Assembly (NCBI GenBank): GCA_002305805.1
Contig: DBQY01000002.1
Coordinates: 1-16,272 of the forward strand
Source: Atopobium sp. UBA1382
Lineage (GTDB): Bacteria; Actinomycetota; Coriobacteriia; Coriobacteriales; Atopobiaceae
Reading direction: 5' to 3'
Length of the DNA stretch: 16,272 nucleotides
Shown here: positions 7,516 to 13,333 of the stretch, in pieces
How the letters are laid out: each line of letters opens with the position of its first letter
Position numbering within the stretch: the first letter of the stretch is position 1
Translations under genes and position numbers: made by a program
The notes under the pieces: model-generated
Databases searched by the model: none
Told to the model about the DNA's origin: nothing
Seen by the model: the letters and a program-made list of their open reading frames with translations, nothing else

Positions 7516-8484
7516 TTATAGCGCTTGTGGGCGAGAAGGGCACGCGAGCTCGGGTCCCCTCACGCCCGTGGCGTCAAAGGCGGGCACGAAGCTCTCTGAC
7601 ACCGTACCGCCTTCCTGCCACCAGATCCGCTCGAAGCCAAGGTCGTCTGCCCTGCAGAGCACGATCTCGTACTCCTCCTCCGAGACGCTGTGCGAGAGGG
7701 CGCCCCCGGCGCGGCGGCAGGCCTCGTTGGGGGTGTACTGGTTCATGACCGAGAGGTCCGCGTCGTTGCCCGCGATGTCCCACACGCGCTCGAGGACGGC
7801 GCACGAGTCGTCGGCGTCGCCGGGCAGCACCAGGTGGCGGACGATGATCCCGCGGCGCATGGCGCCGTGCGCCGAACAGGAGCGACCTCCCGCGGCGCGC
7901 AGGGACTCGACCATGACGGCGAGCGCCTCGGCCGCGACCTCGGGATAGTCGGGCGCGGCGGAGAGCTCCCCGGCAAGCCGCCCGCTCGCGTACTTGAAGT
8001 CGGTGAGCCAGACGTCCACCACGTCCGCGAGGGCGCGCACGGTCTCGGCGAGCTCATAGCCCGAGGTGTTGCAGACGATAGGGAGCGTAAGCCCGGCCCC
8101 GCGGGCCATCGAAACCGCCTCGCAGACATGTGGCGCAAAGTGCGTCGGGGTGACGAGGTTGATGTTGAGGGCGCCCTGGCCCTGCAGCTCGAGCATCATC
8201 TCGGCGAGGCGCGCAGCCGTCACGGGCAGACCAAAGCCCTCGCTCGAAATCTCGTGATTCTGACAGAACACGCAACGGAGGGGGCACCCGGAGAAGAAGA
8301 TGGCCCCGGAGCCCGCCTCACCGGAGATGGGCGGCTCCTCCCACAAGTGCAGCGCGCTTCTCGCCACGCGAAGCTCCGAGCTCATCCCGCAGCGACCGGG
8401 CATACCCGCGAGGCGGCGCGCCCCGCAGCGGCGCGGGCAGAGCGCGCACGACTCATAGGCGGCATGCGAGAGCGCGACGCTCAT
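7516..8484 (-). CDS. Radical SAM protein of the PflX type (putative pyruvate formate-lyase-activating-enzyme-like)
   Basis: 322 aa from the ATG at 8484. It has two cysteine groups. The first is N-terminal, CALCPRRCGARRLAGMPGRC (13-32), matching the CxxCPRxC...GxxGxC head of PflX proteins (COG1313). The second is CPLRCVFCQNH with the CxxxCxxC triad Cys67, Cys71, Cys74 that holds the radical SAM [4Fe-4S] cluster. LNINLVTPTHFAPHV and VDVWLTDFKY are typical of activating-enzyme-like radical SAM barrels, and HLVLPG lies further on. The substrate of this family is not established, and no glycyl-radical enzyme is in the window, so calling it a formate-lyase activator would go beyond the evidence. 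The start has no good ribosome binding site but lies only 7 nt after the stop of the preceding glycosyltransferase gene, which suggests translational coupling. An open frame extends upstream but overlaps that gene and lacks family similarity. Confidence 0.9.
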   Translation of the reverse strand: MSVALSHAAYESCALCPRRCGARRLAGMPGRCGMSSELRVARSALHLWEEPPISGEAGSGAIFFSGCPLRCVFCQNHEISSEGFGLPVTAARLAEMMLELQGQGALNINLVTPTHFAPHVCEAVSMARGAGLTLPIVCNTSGYELAETVRALADVVDVWLTDFKYASGRLAGELSAAPDYPEVAAEALAVMVESLRAAGGRSCSAHGAMRRGIIVRHLVLPGDADDSCAVLERVWDIAGNDADLSVMNQYTPNEACRRAGGALSHSVSEEEYEIVLCRADDLGFERIWWQEGGTVSESFVPAFDATGVRGPELACPSRPQAL

Positions 8485-8491
8485 GGGAAGG

Positions 8492-9691
8492 CTACCGCCC
8501 CGAGCGACGACGCCGGGAGAGGCCGCGTTCGTGCATCCGCTCGGCCTCCTCCTCGAAGGCCTCGTCAGAGGGGCTGACGAGCTCGTCCTCGCCCGTCTTG
8601 GGGTCATAGTGATGGAGCAGCACGGGCTCGAAGAGGCGCAGGTGATACGCAAAGGCAAACGACACGACCAGGAGCAGGGCAAAGATGACGATGCGCGGCA
8701 CCGTGTCGACCTGCGTCATCACCAGCGACCCCACGCACAGAAGCGCGGTCCAGGCATACATGAGCAGGACCGCCTGACGCTGGTCGAAACCCTCGGCCAG
8801 CAGGCGATGGTGGATGTGCCCGCGATCGGCGTGGCTGATCCCCGTGTGCCCGCGCAGGCGCCGCACGATGGCCGAGAACGTGTCGATGATGGGCACGGCG
8901 GCGATCACGAGCGGGACGATGATCGTCGTGAGGCCGGCGAACCTCGTCACGGAGAGCAGCGAGACCGCCCCGAGCGCAAAGCCGAGCGTCAGAGCGCCCG
9001 AATCGCCCATGAAGACCGAGGCGGGATGGAAGTTGTACCGGAGGAACCCGAGCGAGGAGCCGGCGACGGCGATGGAGAGCGCCGCCGCGTCGAGGCGTCC
9101 GGCCTGGACGGAGAGCACGAACATCGTGAGGCTCGCGAGGGTGGAGATCCCTGCGGCGAGCCCGTCGAGACCGTCGATCAGATTGATGATGTTCGTATAG
9201 GCAACGAGGTAGACGACCGTGACGGGGTACGCGAGCCAGCCGAGGCTGATGTGCGCGCCGCCAAACGGGTTCGAGATGTTGCCGATGACGAGCCCGCCTG
9301 CCACGGCGATGATCGCCGCGAGAACCTGCCCGCCCAGCTTCTGGAGCGGCGTCAGCGAGTAGCGGTCATCCAGGAGCCCCGTGACAAAGATCACGAGGAA
9401 GGAGAGGACGAGCATCCAGTAGTTGACCTCGAGGAGAGGCGAGGGAACCAGGACGACGGGCCAGTGGAAGAAGGTCGTGCCCACGTACTGGACCACGAAC
9501 GCGGCAACGATGCCACAGAAGATGGCGATGCCGCCCATGCGCGGGATGGGCTTCTTGTTGATGCGGCGGGCGCTGGGGTAGTCAACGGCGCCGACGCGCA
9601 CGGCAATGTGGCGGGCGAGCGGAGTCGTGGCAAGCGACGCGAGCAGCGCGGCACAGAAAAGGCACAGGTAGGGTATCCAGCTCGGAACCAC
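8492..9691 (-). CDS. Polyprenyl-phosphate GlcNAc-1-phosphate transferase (WecA/TagO/MraY-like, glycosyltransferase family 4)
   Basis: An integral membrane enzyme that moves a sugar-1-phosphate from a UDP-sugar (UDP-GlcNAc in WecA/TagO) to undecaprenyl or decaprenyl phosphate, starting synthesis of a surface polymer. Marks: about ten hydrophobic segments, RRINKKPIPRMGGIAIF, the Asp pair in GLLDDR (108-109), NIINLIDGLDGLAAG with catalytic Asp173/Asp176, FMGDSGAL (Asp230), and HADRGHIHHRLL (287-298), the His-rich loop characteristic of WecA/TagO rather than MraY. The C-terminal ~40 residues are a charged tail ending SRRRRSGR. I start at the GTG at 9691 because GGAAGG lies 7 nt upstream; an in-frame GTG at 9712 adds seven residues. 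A -10-like TATTAT lies at 9736-9731, without a -35. It seems to be the first gene of a run through the radical SAM gene, the coiled-coil gene and pncB. The polymer it initiates cannot be told from this window. Confidence 0.93.
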   Translation of the reverse strand: MVPSWIPYLCLFCAALLASLATTPLARHIAVRVGAVDYPSARRINKKPIPRMGGIAIFCGIVAAFVVQYVGTTFFHWPVVLVPSPLLEVNYWMLVLSFLVIFVTGLLDDRYSLTPLQKLGGQVLAAIIAVAGGLVIGNISNPFGGAHISLGWLAYPVTVVYLVAYTNIINLIDGLDGLAAGISTLASLTMFVLSVQAGRLDAAALSIAVAGSSLGFLRYNFHPASVFMGDSGALTLGFALGAVSLLSVTRFAGLTTIIVPLVIAAVPIIDTFSAIVRRLRGHTGISHADRGHIHHRLLAEGFDQRQAVLLMYAWTALLCVGSLVMTQVDTVPRIVIFALLLVVSFAFAYHLRLFEPVLLHHYDPKTGEDELVSPSDEAFEEEAERMHERGLSRRRRSGR

Positions 9692-9865
9692 CTTGCTCCC
9701 TTCCACGCACACTGTCCACAGACCCTGCCCATAATAGCGGAAACGGAGCGCAAACGCCCGAACCTTGTCACAGCCGTGGAGAAACAGAGCGGGAGCACAC
9801 GTACATCTTCAACTTTTGCCGAGAAGAACGCTCAAGTCAAGACTGGTTTCTCCGTATGGTGGCCC

Positions 9866-9871
9866 TATAGT
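9866..9871 (+). promoter_or_regulatory. -10 element of the 6S RNA gene
   Basis: TATAGT (5 of 6 matches to TATAAT) ends 6 nt before G9878, where the closing stem of the 6S RNA starts. The -35 position has no good match. Confidence 0.55.
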
Positions 9872-9877
9872 TGAGGT

Positions 9878-10045
9878 GTCGTTCCCCTGCGGGCAAACTG
9901 GGTGAACCGACAAGCGTTACTTGGGAGTCCGATATCTCGTGTTCAGTACGGAGATTCCCCGTTGCTGGGAAAGCCGGAACGCGCGATGGGGACACCCACC
10001 TTCTGAGAGGTGGGTTCATTGACGCACCGCAGGGGGCGACTTTTT
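9878..10045 (+). ncRNA. ssrS: 6S RNA
   Basis: 6S RNA binds the housekeeping RNA polymerase holoenzyme by imitating an open promoter and lowers transcription in stationary phase. This segment of about 168 nt has the expected shape. Its ends pair: GTCG and CCCCTGCGG (from 9878) pair with CCGCAGGGG and CGAC (10027-10040), with one U bulge and a U.G pair. TTTTT follows at once (10041-10045). Inside, GAGTCCGATATC resembles the E. coli 6S segment GAGCCGAUAUUU. The 3' half has AAAGCCGGAA, then a 7-bp hairpin CCCACCT/AGGTGGG followed by GGTTCA, like the conserved 3' hairpin and GGGUUCA of 6S RNAs. The order and spacing of these pieces match those in E. coli and alphaproteobacterial 6S. It is transcribed divergently from the WecA/TagO-like gene and upstream of tRNA-Ala. 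The assignment is by eye; the exact 5' end is set from the -10 element. Confidence 0.85.
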
Positions 10046-10054
10046 GTGTCGACG

Positions 10055-10083
10055 TTGACAAGCGGCGCGCGAGGCGCCACAAT
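10055..10083 (+). promoter_or_regulatory. Promoter of tRNA-Ala
   Basis: A perfect -35 TTGACA (10055-10060) is followed by a 17-bp spacer and CACAAT (10078-10083, 4 of 6). The start would be near 10090, about 12 nt before the mature tRNA 5' end. Confidence 0.75.
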
Positions 10084-10101
10084 AGCCACCGCACCATTTC
10101 C

Positions 10102-10177
10102 GGGGACGTAGCTCAGCTGGGAGAGCGCTGCCTTCGCAAGGCAGAGGCCGGGGGTTCGAATCCCCTCGTCTCCACCA
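10102..10177 (+). tRNA. tRNA-Ala (anticodon CGC)
   Basis: A 76-nt cloverleaf with acceptor GGGGACG pairing with CGTCTCC (one G.U), D arm TAGCTCAGCTGGGAGAGC, anticodon stem CTGCC/GGCAG around loop TTCGCAA (anticodon CGC, reads GCG), T arm GGGGGTTCGAATCCCC, and an encoded CCA end. It stands alone with its own promoter and terminator. GCG is a common alanine codon in this GC-rich window. Confidence 0.98.
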
Positions 10178-10187
10178 TAGAATTCAC

Positions 10188-10222
10188 GGGCGGACGTCCT
10201 TCTCGGGCGTCCGCCCTTTTTT
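10188..10222 (+). terminator. Intrinsic terminator of tRNA-Ala
   Basis: A perfect 9-bp stem, GGGCGGACG (10188-10196) with CGTCCGCCC (10208-10216), and an 11-nt loop, followed by TTTTTT. It begins 10 nt after the tRNA CCA. Confidence 0.93.
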
Positions 10223-10365
10223 CTCTACAGGTTCCAAGAAATCGTCGACATGGCAGAGAATTGCCTGACAAGTCGACCAATTCGCAGAAGACGCCGAGAA
10301 GAACCACAGGTCGCGTTTCTCGCCATCTGTCAAGTTGCCTTATTCGAGGAAGGGCCAGCGCGAGC

Positions 10366-11172
10366 TCACGCGTAGGCGCCGCGCAGGGAGTACCAGCCGC
10401 ACGCCTCCCCCACCACGAGCGGCACGTCAAAAAGGTCGCTCATGACCTCGCTCGTGAGCAGGTCCGCCTTGGCTCCGTCGGCAAAGACCTCGGCGTCCTT
10501 GATGAGCAGCACGCGCCCGATCGCGGGGATGATGTCCTCGGGGTAGTGCGTCACGAGCACGACCGAGCGCCCCTCGGCGGCGAGCGTGCCCATGGTCTTG
10601 CGGACGTGGTACATGCCCTCGGGGTCGAGGCCCGTGCAGGGCTCGTCGAAGATGAGCACCTGTGGATCGCGCACGAGCTCGCGCGCCACGAGCACGCGGC
10701 GCACCTGCCCCGTGGAGAGCGTCATCACGTCGCGCGGCGCGAGGTCGGCGATTCCCAGCCGATCGAGCGCGTCGGCCGCGAGCGCACGGTCCTTCTCGCC
10801 CACCTCGCCGCGAAGCGGAACGCCGAGCGTGCCAAAGAGGCCGCCCACCACGATGTCCATGACGGGAAGGTGCACGCGCACCTGGTCGTGCATCGTGGAG
10901 CTCACGATGCCGAGCGTCCGCTTGATGTCGGCGAGCTGCGGGCGCGCCGCGCCGCGGAAGCGCACCGGCGGCTCCTCGCGCCACAGGGGAAACACCTCGC
11001 GCGTGAGCAGCTGTATGAACGTGGACTTGCCCGCTCCGTTGGGGCCGAGAAGGGCCACGTGCTCGCCCTCGGCGAGGGAGAAGTCCCCCACGTGCAGGAT
11101 GGTCTTGCCGCCGCGCACCACGCTCGCGTCGTGAATCTGGAAGAGCGGGGTCGTCTGCTCCGCGTCGCTCAT
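10366..11172 (-). CDS. ABC transporter ATP-binding protein, stand-alone (ModF/YlmA-like)
   Basis: 268 aa from the ATG at 11172, chosen because GGAGG lies about 8 nt upstream; the in-frame start 13 codons earlier lacks one. It is a single complete ABC ATPase domain: Walker A GPNGAGKST (43-51), signature LSTGQ (152-156, the usual LSGGQ with one change), Walker B VLIFDEP (172-178), D-loop GLDP (181-184) and the switch His209 in VTHY. TMHDQVRVHLPVMDIVVGGLFGTLG resembles the single-domain ATPases grouped as ModF/YlmA (COG1119), whose transported substrate is mostly unknown. No permease or binding protein is near, so it either pairs with a membrane protein elsewhere or is a cytoplasmic ATPase. It is divergent from ilvA, with 96 bp between the start codons. 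I see no terminator after it before the convergent tRNA terminator. Confidence 0.9.
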   Translation of the reverse strand: MSDAEQTTPLFQIHDASVVRGGKTILHVGDFSLAEGEHVALLGPNGAGKSTFIQLLTREVFPLWREEPPVRFRGAARPQLADIKRTLGIVSSTMHDQVRVHLPVMDIVVGGLFGTLGVPLRGEVGEKDRALAADALDRLGIADLAPRDVMTLSTGQVRRVLVARELVRDPQVLIFDEPCTGLDPEGMYHVRKTMGTLAAEGRSVVLVTHYPEDIIPAIGRVLLIKDAEVFADGAKADLLTSEVMSDLFDVPLVVGEACGWYSLRGAYA

Positions 11173-11214
11173 GGGACTCCCTCCTTCGGCCGGCGCCCGC
11201 GCGCGCCGCAAGGA

Positions 11215-11243
11215 TTACTATAGGTAAATCGCGCCTCGGCGCG
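11215..11243. promoter_or_regulatory. Divergent promoter region between the ABC ATPase gene and ilvA
   Basis: A palindrome with arms TTAC and GTAA around TATAG (11215-11227) carries a -10-like element on each strand: TATAGT on minus (11222-11217) and TACTAT on plus (11216-11221). Neither has a clear -35. At 11230-11243 lies a perfect 6-bp inverted repeat, CGCGCC and GGCGCG around TC, at the start of the ilvA leader. The symmetry suggests overlapping divergent promoters or an operator; this is inferred from sequence only. Confidence 0.35.
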
Positions 11244-11268
11244 GCCAACCGTCACAAAGGAGTTTCAC

Positions 11269-12489
11269 ATGGCAGAGATGCTCACGCTCGAGGCGTTCGA
11301 GGAGGCGTCCGAGAAGGTCCGCGAGGTCACGCTCGAGACCAAGCTCGTCGAGAGCCCGCACTTCTCGGCGCAGACGGGCAACCGCGTGTGGCTCAAGCCC
11401 GAGAACATGCAGCGCACGGGCGCCTACAAGGTCCGCGGCGCCTACTACAAGATCTCCACCCTCTCGCCGGAGGAGCTCGGACGCGGCATCATCACGGCCA
11501 GCGCCGGCAACCACGCGCAGGGCGTGGCCTTTGCCGCCACGCGCGCCGGGGCGCGCTCGGTGGTGGTGATGCCGGAGACCACGCCGCTCATCAAGGTGGA
11601 GCGCACCAAGCACTACGGCGCCGAGGTCGTGCTCCATGGCGACGTCTACGACGAGGCGTGCGACGAGGCACTGCGGCTGGCTGAGCAGGAGGGCTACACG
11701 TTCATCCACCCGTTCAACGACCCGTGCGTGTCCACCGGCCAGGGCACGATCGCGATGGAGGTCGTGCAGGAGCTGCCGCTCGTTGACACGATCCTCGTGC
11801 CGGTGGGCGGAGGCGGCCTCGCCTGCGGCGTGGCGACCTTCGCCAAGCTCTACAACCCCAAGATCCGCGTCATCGGCGTGGAGCCGGAGGGGGCGCCCTC
11901 GCTCACGGCGGCGCTCGAGGCCGGGCACCCCGTGAAGATCCCGGGCGCCAACACCATAGCCGACGGTACGGCGGTGCTCGAAGTGGGCGACGAGGTCTTC
12001 CCGTACCTGCGCGACAACCTCGACGAGGTCATGACCGTGCCGGACGACGAGCTCGTGGTGGCGTTTCTCGACATGGTCGAGAACCACAAGATGATCGTGG
12101 AGAACTCCGGCCTGCTCACCGTAGCGGCGCTCAAGCACCTGCCCGCCGAGAACAAGCGCGTGGTCTCCATCCTCTCCGGCGGCAACATGGACGTCATCAC
12201 GATGAGCTCGGTGGTGCAGCACGGCCTCATCATGCGCGACCGCATCTTCACCGTGAGCGTGCTCCTGCCCGATCGCCCGGGCATGCTCGTCAAGGTGGCG
12301 AACTCGATTGCCGAGCAGAACGGCAACGTCATCAAGCTCGAGCACAACCAGTTCGTGAGCACCAACAGGAACGCCGCGGTGGAGCTGCGCGTGACGATCG
12401 AGGCCTTTGGCACCGACCACAAGGATCAGATCGTGAGCGCCCTCAAGGACGCCGGCTTCACCCCCACCCTCGTCCAGACCTCGCTCTGA
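11269..12489 (+). CDS. ilvA: Threonine ammonia-lyase (threonine deaminase), medium form with one ACT domain
   Basis: A PLP enzyme that turns L-threonine into 2-oxobutanoate and ammonia, the first committed step to isoleucine. It is 406 aa. The PLP lysine is Lys54 in RTGAYKVRGA; ASAGNHAQGVA (77-87) and the phosphate-binding glycine loop VPVGGGGLACG (177-187) are standard for the fold. The C-terminal ~80 residues (from IFTVSVLLPDRPGMLVKVA, about 326) form one ACT domain, the arrangement of the medium family (TIGR01127 type), shorter than E. coli IlvA with its two regulatory repeats. ACT domains usually bind an amino acid effector, so feedback control is likely. Start ATG has AAAGGAG at the right distance. 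Its TGA stop is the first three bases of a 29-bp palindrome. ilvD and ilvB downstream on the same strand favour a biosynthetic role, although catabolic TdcB enzymes are related. Confidence 0.95.
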   Translation: MAEMLTLEAFEEASEKVREVTLETKLVESPHFSAQTGNRVWLKPENMQRTGAYKVRGAYYKISTLSPEELGRGIITASAGNHAQGVAFAATRAGARSVVVMPETTPLIKVERTKHYGAEVVLHGDVYDEACDEALRLAEQEGYTFIHPFNDPCVSTGQGTIAMEVVQELPLVDTILVPVGGGGLACGVATFAKLYNPKIRVIGVEPEGAPSLTAALEAGHPVKIPGANTIADGTAVLEVGDEVFPYLRDNLDEVMTVPDDELVVAFLDMVENHKMIVENSGLLTVAALKHLPAENKRVVSILSGGNMDVITMSSVVQHGLIMRDRIFTVSVLLPDRPGMLVKVANSIAEQNGNVIKLEHNQFVSTNRNAAVELRVTIEAFGTDHKDQIVSALKDAGFTPTLVQTSL

Positions 12490-12515
12490 GGCGAAGGGAC
12501 AGTCCCTTCGTCTCA
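12487..12515. repeat. 29-bp palindrome, copy 1, overlapping the ilvA stop codon
   Basis: Left arm TGAGGCGAAGGGAC (12487-12500), centre A, right arm GTCCCTTCGTCTCA (12502-12515). All 14 positions pair, one of them as G.T. The first three bases are the ilvA TGA stop. Copy 2 at 12991-13019 has the same length and the same relation to a stop codon. I recall similar palindromes with a GGGACAGTCCC core scattered through many bacterial genomes, so a REP-like or miniature mobile repeat is likely; a role in transcript ends is possible, but there is no T-run. Confidence 0.88.
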
Positions 12516-12603
12516 TTCACGTCAAGGAACGGCGAGCGTCTGGCCGCGCTCCTGCGCGGGTAGGGACGCAGGCGTCAGACGACGAATCGAAGGAGGAGGG
12601 CCC

Positions 12604-12993
12604 ATGGGACTGCTTTCAAGCCTGTTCGGGCGAGGCGGCGAGAAGACCTACCGCTGGAAGCCGCTGCGCTGCATGCCGGGCGACATCGTCGACCTCATGC
12701 GCGAGTGCGAGCGCATCGAGGCGCCCGTCGTGAACCTCGAGGTCGAGCTCGACGGCGTGCGCCAGCGCGTGGGCATGTCCTCGGACTACGAGCGGGGCCG
12801 CGGGTTCTTTGACACCGTCTGGCACGTGGACGACGACGAGTACCCGAGCCTCGACGCCTTCCTTGCCGACGCCACCCTGGGCGGGCGGCGCTTCTCCGAC
12901 ATCGACGAGCCGGTGCTGGTCATTCGCGACCTCGAGCTCGGCGATCCGCGCAGCAGCGTCCTTCTCGCGCAGCGCGAGCTCAAAGACGAGTGA
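12604..12993 (+). CDS. Hypothetical protein, 129 aa
   Basis: I do not recognise the family. It starts at an ATG with AAGGAGGAGG just upstream, a very strong ribosome binding site, and ends on a TGA that is also the start of palindrome copy 2. The N-terminus MGLLSSLFGRGGEKTYRWK is a short hydrophobic or amphipathic head followed by basic residues, too short for a membrane span. The rest is acidic and mixed alpha/beta: DIVDLMRECERIEAPVVNLE, RVGMSSDYERGRGFFDTVW, then a very acidic VDDDEYPSLDAFLADA. No cysteine pair or metal motif is visible; there is one Cys at 23 and one at 35. It sits between ilvA and ilvD, bracketed by the two palindromes, with no sign that it belongs to the amino acid pathway. 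Codon use looks like that of its neighbours. Confidence 0.82.
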   Translation: MGLLSSLFGRGGEKTYRWKPLRCMPGDIVDLMRECERIEAPVVNLEVELDGVRQRVGMSSDYERGRGFFDTVWHVDDDEYPSLDAFLADATLGGRRFSDIDEPVLVIRDLELGDPRSSVLLAQRELKDE

Positions 12994-13019
12994 GACAAAA
13001 GGGCTGTCCCTTTGTCTCA
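12991..13019. repeat. 29-bp palindrome, copy 2, overlapping the stop codon of the 129-aa gene
   Basis: Left arm TGAGACAAAAGGGC (12991-13004), centre T, right arm GTCCCTTTGTCTCA (13006-13019). It pairs at 12 of 14 positions plus one G.T, with one A/C mismatch. The first three bases are the TGA stop of the upstream gene. It matches copy 1 at 23 of 29 positions, and the differences include paired changes that keep the stem (G/C outer bases, GCG against ACA). Confidence 0.88.
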
Positions 13020-13085
13020 CCGCTCGCGGACGAAACCGCGCCGTTCACGGGTGATTACGTCCCGGAAACACGCGCCGCGTAGAGT

Positions 13086-13333
13086 GTCCGCCAACGAGCA
13101 AATGCGACGACAGGGCCAGTACGGGCCGCATCCGTCCCACAGCGAGCGGGCAGCGTGAGAACCCGCGCCGGACGGCCCCGAAGACTCCCTCGAGCAGCTC
13201 GCGAGAACCTCCGCGCGGTCACCGGGCCAACCCCGCCAACGCGCCGAGAAGTACCGCGCGCCGGCGGCCACCGTCACGGCTTCGAGGCCACGCCTCGCAT
13301 TTCTCACACCGACAAGAGAAAGCGAGGGGGAAC
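13086..13333 (+). promoter_or_regulatory. ilvD leader: candidate T-box-like RNA with RBS-sequestering hairpin
   Basis: This 314-bp gap (13020-13333) has no credible gene. A weak -10 TAGAGT (13080-13085) would start the leader. Near the start code CGA helpers, two features stand out. First, a T-box stem-I-like element: AGTA (13118-13121) opposite GAA (13180-13182) in an internal loop closed by CGGG/CCCG and AGGG/CCCT, then CCGTCC/GGACGG, then AGCGAG and a GCGGG/CCCGC hairpin with loop CAGCGTGAGAA. GTACCGCG (13251-13258) follows at T-box distance. Second, at the 3' end, CCTCGC.TTTCTC (13293-13305) pairs with GAGAAA.GCGAGG (13316-13327), burying the GAGGGGG ribosome binding site; the competing hairpin CGAGGC/GCCTCG (13283-13297) would free it. 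Against a classical T-box, the UGGN that should pair with the tRNA end reads AAG, and the codon opposite (GAC or ACU) is not Ile, Leu or Val. Confidence 0.5.

Noticed and set aside
9818..10321. GCCGAGAAGAAC ... GTTTCTC present twice, flanking the 6S/tRNA pair (9818-9852 and 10293-10321)
   Set aside because: A shared 12-mer plus a 7-mer at different spacing is within what chance gives in 16 kb of biased composition; no further similarity around them.
10102..10365. tRNA-Ala as an integration site for a mobile element
   Set aside because: No integrase gene and no second copy of the tRNA 3' end in the window.
13102..13158. Possible 18-residue leader peptide for ilvD attenuation
   Set aside because: It has no run of Ile, Leu or Val codons and no ribosome binding site, so it does not fit classical ilv attenuation.
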